NCBI GenBank assembly: GCA_965208745.1
Contig: CBDBPN010000004.1
Location: 2,790,001-2,854,000 of the forward strand
DNA length: 64,000 bases
DNA from: VXNE01 sp965208745
GTDB taxonomy: Bacteria; Pseudomonadota; Gammaproteobacteria; Pseudomonadales; Azotimanducaceae
Direction of reading: 5' to 3'
Of the stretch, positions 1 through 7,117 are shown piece by piece (within the stretch, counting starts at the first letter, position 1; every line of letters starts with the position of its first letter). The position numbers were made by a program, and so were the translations under genes. The notes under the pieces are model-generated. The model made no database searches. It saw only the letters and a list, made by a program, of their open reading frames with translations, and was not told the origin of the DNA.

Positions 1-772
1 CCGCGCGGGCGGCGACCGCGTCGACGGCATCGCGGTCCACGTTGGGCGCCGGCGCCTCTTCGATGAGCTTCTGGTGCCGCCGCTGCACCGAGCACTCGCG
101 CTCGAACAGCGCGGCGGCGCGCTGGCCGTCGCCGAGTATCTGGAACTCGATGTGCCGCGGGCGGGCCAGGTACTTCTCGAGATAGACGCTGCCGTCGCCG
201 AACGCGCGTTCGGCAAGCGTCGTCGCGGTGCGGAACGCGAACGCGAGCTCGGCCTCGGTGGCCGCGACCGTCATGCCGATGCCGCCGCCGCCGTTGGCAG
301 GCTTCAGCAGGACCGGAAAACCGGTTTCCGCGGCCGCCGCGAGGGCCGCGTCCTCGTCGTCGAGCACGGCGCTGCCGGCGTGCACGGGAAAGCCGTGGCT
401 GCGCATGAGGGACCGCGCCTCGGTCTTGTGTCCGAGCGACTCGACGAGGTTGGCCGCGGGCCCGATGAAACGGATGCCGGCGTCGGCCACCGCGCGGGCG
501 AAGGACGCGTTCTCGGCGAGGAACCCGTATCCGGGATGGAGGGCGTCCGCATGGGCGGCGCGGGCCGCCGCGACGATGGCCTCGACGTTCAGGTAAGTGT
601 CTTCGGGGAGATATCCGGGCAGGCGTGCCGTGGCCGTTGCCGCTGCGAGGTGCGGGCCGTCGGCGTCGATGTCCGAGTAGGCCGCGACACTCTGGACCCC
701 GAGGCCGGCGCACGCGCGCACGATGCGGCCACCCACGGCGCCCCGGTTGGCGATGAAGACCCGGTCGAACAT
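1..772 (-). CDS. Biotin carboxylase / acyl-CoA carboxylase alpha subunit, 5' part only
   Basis: The gene runs off the left edge of the window, so only about 257 N-terminal residues are present. It begins MFDRVFIANRGAVGG, the usual start of the biotin carboxylase N-terminal domain. The ATP-grasp glycine loop KPANGGGGIGMT lies near residues 151-162, and further on come KYLARPRHIEFQ and ECSVQRRHQKLIEEAPAP, diagnostic of this family. Biotin carboxylases use ATP and bicarbonate to carboxylate biotin, which then donates CO2 to an acyl-CoA. The missing C-terminus prevents deciding between an acetyl-, propionyl- or methylcrotonyl-CoA carboxylase subunit and shows nothing of any fused biotinyl domain. 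The usual IANRGEIA is IANRGAVG here, a small deviation. The gene follows the unknown gene and purC on the same strand. Confidence 0.9.
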   Translation of the reverse strand, partial: MFDRVFIANRGAVGGRIVRACAGLGVQSVAAYSDIDADGPHLAAATATARLPGYLPEDTYLNVEAIVAAARAAHADALHPGYGFLAENASFARAVADAGIRFIGPAANLVESLGHKTEARSLMRSHGFPVHAGSAVLDDEDAALAAAAETGFPVLLKPANGGGGIGMTVAATEAELAFAFRTATTLAERAFGDGSVYLEKYLARPRHIEFQILGDGQRAAALFERECSVQRRHQKLIEEAPAPNVDRDAVDAVAARA

Positions 773-788
773 CGCCCGTGCCGTGGCG

Positions 789-1145
789 TCAGACGGCGTC
801 GCGGTACTCTCGCCACGCGGCGAGGTAGGCGTTCAGGCTGGCGGTCGGCGCGGGCCCCGTGATGGACCGGTCGCCGGGCGCGTACGTGGCGGCGGCGCGC
901 TCGACGCCGTGCAGGATGGAGGCGACCGTTGGCGCGTCGAGGTCCACATCGAACATGTCGGTGGCGGGTCCCCCCTTGTGACCGCGCGGCTTGGCCAGGG
1001 GCCGAGCTTGCATGGCGTCGTGCAGCGCCGCCGCCACCGCCGGCTCGACCCACTGTGCCGTGCGTGTCAGCATCCAGCGTGACAGCACGCGGGGGTGGTC
1101 GCAGCGCGCCTTGTAGGTCTCCCAGTCCAACGTGGGCGTAGTCAG
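789..1145 (-). CDS. Small conserved-looking protein of unknown function
   Basis: An open frame of about 115-118 residues lies between purC and the biotin carboxylase gene on the same strand. It contains LDWETYKARCDHPRVLSRW near the start and RGHKGGPATDMFDVDL in the middle, and ends WREYRDAV. It looks like a soluble, helical protein; I recognise no catalytic motif, signal peptide or membrane segment. The start is uncertain. A CTG at 1145 would overlap the purC stop codon, and a TTG at 1130 is the alternative; no ATG or GTG fits. Amino-acid composition and the tight placement directly after purC (overlapping or within about 11 bases) support a real, translationally coupled gene. I do not know its function. 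Confidence 0.6.
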   Translation of the reverse strand: MTTPTLDWETYKARCDHPRVLSRWMLTRTAQWVEPAVAAALHDAMQARPLAKPRGHKGGPATDMFDVDLDAPTVASILHGVERAAATYAPGDRSITGPAPTASLNAYLAAWREYRDAV

Positions 1146-2074
1146 ACGGCGTCGAAGTCCAGAGGTGCGCCGGTGAGGCGCTCGTAGGCTTCCAGGTAGC
1201 GGGCCATCGTGTTCTCGACGACCTCGTCCGGCAGGCGGGGCCCGGGCGGGGTCTTGTCCCAGGCGCCGCTGGCCACGACCGTCTCCAGGTAGTTGCGCAC
1301 GTACTGCTTGTCGAAGCTCGGCTGCTCCCTCCCCGGCTCCCACACGTCCGCCGGCCAGAACCGGGAACTGTCGGGCGTGAAGATCTCGTCGATGAGCAGC
1401 GGCGTGCCTGCGCCGTCGATGCGGCCGAACTCGAACTTCGTGTCGGCGAGAATGATCCCCCGTTCGAGGGCGTGGGCGCGGGCGTCCTCGTAGAGCGCGA
1501 GGGTGGTGTCCCGAAGCCAGCCCATGGTCTCTTCGCCGACGATGGCCGCGCCCTCCTCGAAGGAGATGTTCTCGTCGTGCAGCCCGATCTCGGCCTTGGT
1601 GGAAGGCGTGAACAGCGACCGTTGGAGCCGGTCGGAGTTGACCAGTCCCTCCGGCAGCGGGATGCCGCAGACCGTGCCGCTCGCCTGGTAGTCCTTCCAG
1701 CCGCTGCCGGTGATGTACCCGCGCGCGATGCACTCGACGGGCAGCACGCGGGTGACGCGGCAGAGCATGATGCGGCCGCGCAGCGCCTCGCGCTCGGCGT
1801 CGGTCAGGCCGGGTACGTCGGCGACGTCGGTGGACACGAGGTGGTGGGCGATCCGGTCCCCTACGCGATCGAACCAGAAGCGGGAGATCTGCGTGAGGAC
1901 GATGCCCTTGCCGGGCAGGCCGTTCGCCATCACGACATCGAACGCGCTGACGCGGTCCGTCGCGACGATCAGCAGGCCCGGGTCGCCCCCGGGCAGCATG
2001 ACGTCGTAGAGGTCCCGTACCTTGCCGGAGCGCTTGTTCGGCAATCCGAGATCGGTGCTGACGACCGGTTCCAT
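1142..2074 (-). CDS. purC: Phosphoribosylaminoimidazole-succinocarboxamide (SAICAR) synthase
   Basis: 310 residues. PurC joins CAIR and aspartate with ATP to make SAICAR in de novo purine synthesis, in the cytoplasm. The family signatures are visible: SGKVRDLYDV near the N-terminus (nucleotide-binding strand), ATDRVSAFDVVMANGLPGKG, the RGYITGSGWKDYQ stretch with the substrate-binding region, and ILADTKFEFG with DEIFTPDSSRFWPADVWEPG toward the C-terminus. Length is that of the longer, single-domain PurC subfamily rather than the roughly 240-residue E. coli type. The ATG start at 2074 is preceded by a purine-rich GGGAGGACAAG ribosome site. The stop overlaps the start region of the small unknown gene downstream. 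Confidence 0.97.
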   Translation of the reverse strand: MEPVVSTDLGLPNKRSGKVRDLYDVMLPGGDPGLLIVATDRVSAFDVVMANGLPGKGIVLTQISRFWFDRVGDRIAHHLVSTDVADVPGLTDAEREALRGRIMLCRVTRVLPVECIARGYITGSGWKDYQASGTVCGIPLPEGLVNSDRLQRSLFTPSTKAEIGLHDENISFEEGAAIVGEETMGWLRDTTLALYEDARAHALERGIILADTKFEFGRIDGAGTPLLIDEIFTPDSSRFWPADVWEPGREQPSFDKQYVRNYLETVVASGAWDKTPPGPRLPDEVVENTMARYLEAYERLTGAPLDFDAV

Positions 2075-2130
2075 CGTTGTCTTGTCCTCCCGTTGTGTTG
2101 TCTTGTGGCGCCTGCGGCCGGAGACCTCGT

Positions 2131-3366
2131 CTACCCGGCAAGCGCCTGCTCGAAATCCCTTATCAGGTCGTCCGCGTCCTCGATGCCCACGGAGATGCGG
2201 ATCAGCGAGTCCGCGATGCCCATGCTCGCCCGGCGTTCCGGGCCCATCTCGTGGTAGATGGTGTGGGCCACGGGGATGGCGAGCGTCCGGTTGTCCCCCA
2301 GGTTGCTCGACTTCACCACGACCCGCAGGCGGTTCAGGAACTCGAAGAGGTCCACGCCGTCCTCCAGCTCGAAGCTGAAGAGCGCCCCCGGGTGGCGGAA
2401 CAGCTCCCCGGCGAGCGCGTGCTCGGGGTGATCCGGCAACCCGGGGTAGTACACCCTCGCTATCCGATCATGCGCGTCCAGGTACTCCGTCAGGGCGCGC
2501 GTGTTGGCGCACTGGCGCTCCAGGCGCAGGGCGAGGGTCTCCGAGCCGATCGCGATGTGGTGCGCGGCATCGGGTCCCATCGCCGCGCCGAAGTCCCGGA
2601 GGCCCTTCTTGCGGATCTGCTGTATCCCCCAGCGCCGGGCCTCGCCGGTGCGATACGTGTCGTAGATGTTGTCGAACGCGCCCCAGTCGAAGTGCCCGGT
2701 CTCCGTCACGGCGCCGCCGAGGGCGTTCCCGTGACCGCCGATGTACTTGGTGAGACTGTTGACGATCAGGCTGGCGTCGACCGTGGCCGGCTGGAACAGC
2801 CAGGGGGACGTCATCGTATTGTCGACGACGTAGACCAGCCGGCGTTCCCGGCACAGGTCCCCGATGCGCGCCAGGTCGCTCACCTGGGTACGCGGGTTCG
2901 CGATGGTCTCGACGAACACCAGCCGGGTGTCGGCGCGTATCGCCGCCTCGACCGCCTCCACCCGCGTCGGGTCGACGAACGTCACTTCGATGCCGTGTAC
3001 GCGGAAGCTCTGGAATAGGCTGTTCGTGTTGCCGAACAGGAAGGAGCTCGAGACGAAGTGATCGCCCTGGCGCAGCAGGGCGAAGAGCAGCGTGCCGATG
3101 GCGCCCATGCCGGTGCCGAAGCACACCGTCGCGACCCCGTCCTCCATCCGGCTGATCTTGCGCTCGAGCGCGGAGACGGTGGGATTGACCTGGCGGCCGT
3201 ATGAGTAGCCGGAATGCGTCCCCTGGAAGACGCCGGCGAGGTCCCTGGCGTCCTCGTAGCCATACGCCACCGTCGCGTGCACGGGCTTGTGCAACGAGCC
3301 GTGTTCTATCGGGTCGAGGCGGTCCGAGTGGACGATGGACGTGGTGAATCCGGGGGATTCGTGCAT
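2131..3366 (-). CDS. PLP-dependent trans-sulfuration enzyme (cystathionine gamma-synthase / O-acetylhomoserine sulfhydrylase family)
   Basis: 411 residues from the ATG at 3366 (a TTG three codons upstream is also open). The fold-type I Cys/Met metabolism PLP family is recognised by YGRQVNPTVSALERKISRMEDG, the FGTGMGAIGTLL loop that holds the cofactor phosphate, VVDNTMTSPWLFQP, and the lysine motif SLTKYIGGHGNALGG whose lysine forms the Schiff base. The C-terminus has the usual RISVGIEDADDLI. Members make or break gamma-substituted homoserine or cysteine bonds in methionine and cysteine metabolism. The N-terminal HKPVHATVAYGYEDARDLAGVFQG resembles a subgroup annotated only as cystathionine gamma-synthase family, so the exact substrate is uncertain. 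No other methionine genes are adjacent. Confidence 0.88.
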   Translation of the reverse strand: MHESPGFTTSIVHSDRLDPIEHGSLHKPVHATVAYGYEDARDLAGVFQGTHSGYSYGRQVNPTVSALERKISRMEDGVATVCFGTGMGAIGTLLFALLRQGDHFVSSSFLFGNTNSLFQSFRVHGIEVTFVDPTRVEAVEAAIRADTRLVFVETIANPRTQVSDLARIGDLCRERRLVYVVDNTMTSPWLFQPATVDASLIVNSLTKYIGGHGNALGGAVTETGHFDWGAFDNIYDTYRTGEARRWGIQQIRKKGLRDFGAAMGPDAAHHIAIGSETLALRLERQCANTRALTEYLDAHDRIARVYYPGLPDHPEHALAGELFRHPGALFSFELEDGVDLFEFLNRLRVVVKSSNLGDNRTLAIPVAHTIYHEMGPERRASMGIADSLIRISVGIEDADDLIRDFEQALAG

Positions 3367-3390
3367 CCGGAACAACGGGCCTTCGTGGAC

Positions 3391-5331
3391 CTACCCTTTC
3401 TGGGAGGGGCGCGGACTATACGCGACGCGTGTGTCCGACGGTAGCGGCTTCGCGGGACGCGGATTCGGCGTCGGCGCGGTCGGGTGCCGGTCCCGGTAGG
3501 GCGCGGTTGCCAGCAGCCCCGTTACCGTGTCGGCGGTCACCGGCTCGTCGAACACGAATCCCTGGCCTTCCTTGCATCCGAGCCTGCGCAGGTAGTCGAG
3601 CTGCCCGCCGTTCTCGATGCCGTCGGCGAGCAGGTCGAGGCCGAGGCCCCGGGCGATGCCGGCGATCGCGTCGAGCGCCCGCGTATCGCCGGACGTCCCG
3701 CGGACCTCCTCGACGAAGCCGCGATCGATCTTCAGCGCGTCGATGGGCAGGCGCCGGAGGTGGTCGAGGGACGAGTAGCCCGTGCCGAAGTTGTCTATGG
3801 CGATGCGGACGCCCCAGCGGCGCAGGCTCCTGAGCTTCGGCACGACCAGTTCGACATCGTGCATCAGCGTGCTTTCGGTGATCTCGAGGGTGACGGCCCC
3901 GGGCGCCAACCCGGCGGCGTCCAGGGCTTCGCGAAAGCTCCGCACGAAGCCCCCCTGGTCGAGTTGCTGCGTGGACGCGTTGACGGACAGGCGACAGTCC
4001 ACGTGACCGAGGCCGCGCCAGTTCGCGACCCGGTCGAACGCCCGGCGTTGCACCCACTCGTCGATCTCGCCGATCAGCCCCGCCTCCTCCGCGACGGGAA
4101 GGAACTCGTTCGCGTCGACGAGCCCCCGCTCGGGATGCCGCCAGCGGGCCAGCGCCTCGACCCCCGTGATGGCGCCGGTGTCCAGATCGACCCGGGGTTG
4201 GTAGTAGACCTCGATCTCCCCGTCCGCCAAGGCCCCGCGCAGGTCGCGCTCCGCCGCCAGCCGGCTCGAGAACTTGAGGTTCATGCCGCCCTCGAAGAAC
4301 TCGAAGCCGTCGCCGCCGGTGCCTTTCGCGTGGTACATGGCCATGTCGGCGTTCTGGATCATGGCCCTGGCGGTGTTCCCCGCCTGCGGGTAGAGCGCGA
4401 TGCCGGCGCTGGCGGCGATGTCGAGTTCGTTGCCGTCCACGACGAAGGGCGCGCTGAGCCCTTCGAGCAGCCGGCCGGCCGCGCCGGCCGCCTGGCGGCG
4501 CGTATGGACGTTGGGAAGCAGCACGGCGAACTCGTCGCCGCCGAAACGCGAAAGCGTGTCGCCCCGCTGCAGGTTCTCCTGTAGCCGCCTGGCGACGGCT
4601 TGCAGCACGCGGTCGCCCATGGCGTGACCGAAGCGGTCGTTGACTACCTTGAAACGGTCGAGGTCGAGAAAGACCAGGGTCGGGCCGCGCTTGCGTCCCG
4701 CCTGTTCGAGCGCGACATCCAGCCGGTCCTCGAGCAGTGCCCGGTTGGGGAGCTGCGTCAGGACGTCGTGATAGGCCTGGAAGTCCGCGGCCTGGCGGTT
4801 CTCCTTGTCTTCGGAGATGTCCCGGGCCACGACGAACGCACCCGCGAACGCGCCGTCGGCGGTTCGGAGGCGGGTGACGGTCAGGTGCGCCCACATGGCG
4901 GTCGACTGCTGCGGCCGCGGGCCCGCGCTCTTCGGGTGACGCCTGAGCCGGAGTTCGGCCTGCCGCACGTCCCCGGGTCCCTTGCGGTCCTCGTCGAACA
5001 GGTTGCGGGCGATCTCCGTGTCCTCGGCGTCGACGAACTCGGCATACGGCTGGCCGAGAAGAACGTCGGCCTCGTATCCGAGGAGTCGCCGCACGGTCTC
5101 GTTGACGAAGCGGAACCGCCCGCCGCGGTCCACGACGCAAACGAGGTCGGGAGCATTGTCGATCAGCAGGCGGTGCAACGCCTCCAAAGGAGGCGCCGCC
5201 TCCTGCGGAGGCGCGGGCGAGGCGGTCTCGCTGTCCTCACCGGCGTCGCCCTCGGACTCCATGCCCGGCAGGAGCTTCACCAGGGCGGCGAGGGAGACGG
5301 CCGGAGGCTGGTCTCGCAGGTGTTCGTCCAT
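3391..5331 (-). CDS. PAS-GGDEF-EAL cyclic-di-GMP signalling protein with an atypical EAL domain
   Basis: About 646 residues from the ATG at 5331 (an upstream TTG at 5361 would add ten). A PAS sensor domain (LLIDNAPDLVCVVDRGGRFRF onward, about 55-175) is followed by a GGDEF diguanylate cyclase domain (about 185-350) and an EAL phosphodiesterase domain (about 370-625). The cyclase signature RFGGDEF is intact; the upstream inhibitory RxxD site is absent (QRGD). In the EAL domain the EAL glutamate (VEALARW), the SVNAS asparagine, the ITEST glutamate and the KIDRGFV lysine are present. However DDFGTG reads DNFGTG and the later AEG reads ADG, replacing two residues that normally bind metal or act in catalysis. 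No transmembrane segment or signal peptide is seen, so it is probably cytoplasmic. It likely makes c-di-GMP with weak or no hydrolysis. Confidence 0.93.
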   Translation of the reverse strand: MDEHLRDQPPAVSLAALVKLLPGMESEGDAGEDSETASPAPPQEAAPPLEALHRLLIDNAPDLVCVVDRGGRFRFVNETVRRLLGYEADVLLGQPYAEFVDAEDTEIARNLFDEDRKGPGDVRQAELRLRRHPKSAGPRPQQSTAMWAHLTVTRLRTADGAFAGAFVVARDISEDKENRQAADFQAYHDVLTQLPNRALLEDRLDVALEQAGRKRGPTLVFLDLDRFKVVNDRFGHAMGDRVLQAVARRLQENLQRGDTLSRFGGDEFAVLLPNVHTRRQAAGAAGRLLEGLSAPFVVDGNELDIAASAGIALYPQAGNTARAMIQNADMAMYHAKGTGGDGFEFFEGGMNLKFSSRLAAERDLRGALADGEIEVYYQPRVDLDTGAITGVEALARWRHPERGLVDANEFLPVAEEAGLIGEIDEWVQRRAFDRVANWRGLGHVDCRLSVNASTQQLDQGGFVRSFREALDAAGLAPGAVTLEITESTLMHDVELVVPKLRSLRRWGVRIAIDNFGTGYSSLDHLRRLPIDALKIDRGFVEEVRGTSGDTRALDAIAGIARGLGLDLLADGIENGGQLDYLRRLGCKEGQGFVFDEPVTADTVTGLLATAPYRDRHPTAPTPNPRPAKPLPSDTRVAYSPRPSQKG

Positions 5332-5369
5332 GCGTGCCGGCTGCGATCGATCAGACCGCAAAGTACCTG

Positions 5370-6002
5370 TCAGCGCTCGCCATTTCCAGTTTGGGTTCCG
5401 AACAGGTCGAAGACGCGGGCGAGCGCGGACAGGGCCAGGACATGGCGCAGGCGGCCTTCGCGCATTGCGGTCCCGATCTCTTCCCGGGTCGCGAGATGCA
5501 CGTGGATCGCCTCGCCGAGCCCGGGGGCCGGTGCGCCCTGGCGTTCCACGCCTTCCGCCAGGAAGTGGTGGCAGAGGTGCGGGTGGATCGCGGGATTCGG
5601 CTCGACGGCGCCCAGGCTCCGCCAGGTCCCGCCACCATACCCGGTCTCCTCGAGCAACTCCCGCTGGGCTGCGTCGAGCGGCGTCTCGCCGGGGTCCACC
5701 ATCCCGCCCGGGGTCTCCAGGGTGCAGGCGCCCAGGCCGAAGCGGTACTGCTCGACCATGACGGACAGCCCGGACGCCGTCAGTGCGACGCAGTTCACCC
5801 AGTCCACGGATTCGAGCACGAGCCGCTTCAGCGGCTGCCCCCCGGACGGGTGACGCATCCAGTCGTAGCGGGCCCGCAGCAAGCCAAGGTCGGGTCCGCG
5901 CTCGGTGGATGTCCGGTCCCAGACCAGTTCGTCGGGGCCCGCGGGCGGCGTTGGCGCGTGCCTGCCGACGGCGGCCATGTCTTCCCCTGGCTCGTCGCTC
6001 AT
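5370..6002 (-). CDS. Nudix hydrolase (ADP-ribose/NDP-sugar pyrophosphatase-like)
   Basis: 210 residues from ATG 6002, which overlaps the stop of the upstream lipoprotein gene as ATGA. The Nudix box is complete: GMVDPGE followed seven residues later by RELLEETGY, fitting Gx5Ex7REUxEExGU, where the glutamates bind Mg2+. The preceding EQYRFGLGACTLETPGG is typical of the ADP-ribose or GDP-mannose pyrophosphatase group, which cleave nucleoside diphosphates linked to a moiety X. A leading segment of about 60 residues precedes the domain. The substrate cannot be named from sequence. Coupling to the ABC/AttH genes may reflect only operon packing. Confidence 0.88.
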   Translation of the reverse strand: MSDEPGEDMAAVGRHAPTPPAGPDELVWDRTSTERGPDLGLLRARYDWMRHPSGGQPLKRLVLESVDWVNCVALTASGLSVMVEQYRFGLGACTLETPGGMVDPGETPLDAAQRELLEETGYGGGTWRSLGAVEPNPAIHPHLCHHFLAEGVERQGAPAPGLGEAIHVHLATREEIGTAMREGRLRHVLALSALARVFDLFGTQTGNGER

Positions 6003-7117
6003 CGATACCCCGTCAGTTCCATGTAGCCGCTGCCGACACGGCGTCCGTCGGGCGTCCGCACGTGCACCAGACCCTCCCAGTACCGTATCGACGTGTCCAT
6101 GACCTGGTCGTCGATCGCCGCCTCCACGATCAGCGTATCGCCGTGGACGCGGAGCCGCCACCGGAGGGGCCAGCGGACGTTCCGCCGGTCGCGCCACTCG
6201 CGTTGCGGGATCAGGTCGAAGTCGTCCGCGTCGAGATGCCGGGACCCGTCGGCATCGACCAGCAGCCCCTGGTCGTAGTCGTCCGAATGTCCGTCGCGCC
6301 GTCGCAGTTGGAAGACCATCAGGTCGCGCCCGTCGTCCAGGTGGAGCGCGAACCAGTCCCACCCGGCGTACTCGTCGGCCAGGACGCTGGTGCTCCACTC
6401 GCGGTCGAGCCAGCCATGCCCGGCCACGGAGACGTTCCGGTTGGAGGTCCGCAACGTCCCGCTCGCGCGCAGACGGGGCATCGAGTAGTAGTACGAAGCG
6501 TTGTCCGGACCCTTGGCCGACAGGCCGCGGTCGCCCTGCGGGGACGGGGGGCGAGTGCCCTCGAGGGTCAGGTCGACGGCGAACTCGTCCGTACCGGCGG
6601 TCAGCCGTAGCGGCAGAAAGGACTTCTGTGCGGATGCGAGCCGCCAACCTTCGATCCGGGCGGCGAACGGCGCGGCGCGCACGCCGGCGAGCCGGGGATG
6701 GCCGCGGGCGAGCCGTTCCGCCTCGATGTGCCTCTCCCGGGTGACGTCGGTGAGGGCGAGGTGCCCCAGGAACACCTGTCCGGAACGCCATCCATCGCCG
6801 TCGTCCGGTACCGGAGCGGCCCGAAGCGCCTGACGGAAGAGGGTGAACTGGACCCCGAACTCCTCACCGGCCGCGGAGCGCAGGGCGACCGTCAGATACC
6901 ACCACTCGCTCCGGAACCGCGGGTGCGGCCCGTGATCCGCCGGGAAGGAGAAAGGGACCACCCGATCGGCCACCCGGAAGCCCTCGGCCGCGGTCCCGCC
7001 CAGCACTTCCGCAAGCCGGAGGCCCTGGGCCGGTGCGTCCGCCGGCGAGTCGCCGCAGCCGGCCAGGACCAGGACGGCTGTCGCCGCGAGCCGGCTGCGC
7101 CATTCAGGCCAGTTCAT
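5999..7117 (-). CDS. AttH/CrtC-like lipocalin-domain lipoprotein
   Basis: About 372 residues from the ATG at 7117 (MNWPEWRSRLAATAVLVLAGC). A lipobox VLAGC follows a short hydrophobic segment, so the protein is probably lipid-anchored in the periplasm. The body carries the carotenoid 1,2-hydratase/AttH lipocalin-like signatures: HPRFRSEWWYLTVAL, GVQFTLFR, and HGWLDREWSTS followed by GWDWFALHLDDGRDLMVFQLR. The start overlaps the end of the FtsX-type permease by 14 bases and the stop overlaps the Nudix start, so the ABC ATPase, permease and this gene form one coupled unit. This triplet is recurrent in bacteria, with the AttH-like part thought to bind a hydrophobic ligand; the cargo here is unknown. 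A carotenoid role is unlikely because no carotenoid genes are nearby. Confidence 0.87.
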   Translation of the reverse strand: MNWPEWRSRLAATAVLVLAGCGDSPADAPAQGLRLAEVLGGTAAEGFRVADRVVPFSFPADHGPHPRFRSEWWYLTVALRSAAGEEFGVQFTLFRQALRAAPVPDDGDGWRSGQVFLGHLALTDVTRERHIEAERLARGHPRLAGVRAAPFAARIEGWRLASAQKSFLPLRLTAGTDEFAVDLTLEGTRPPSPQGDRGLSAKGPDNASYYYSMPRLRASGTLRTSNRNVSVAGHGWLDREWSTSVLADEYAGWDWFALHLDDGRDLMVFQLRRRDGHSDDYDQGLLVDADGSRHLDADDFDLIPQREWRDRRNVRWPLRWRLRVHGDTLIVEAAIDDQVMDTSIRYWEGLVHVRTPDGRRVGSGYMELTGYR

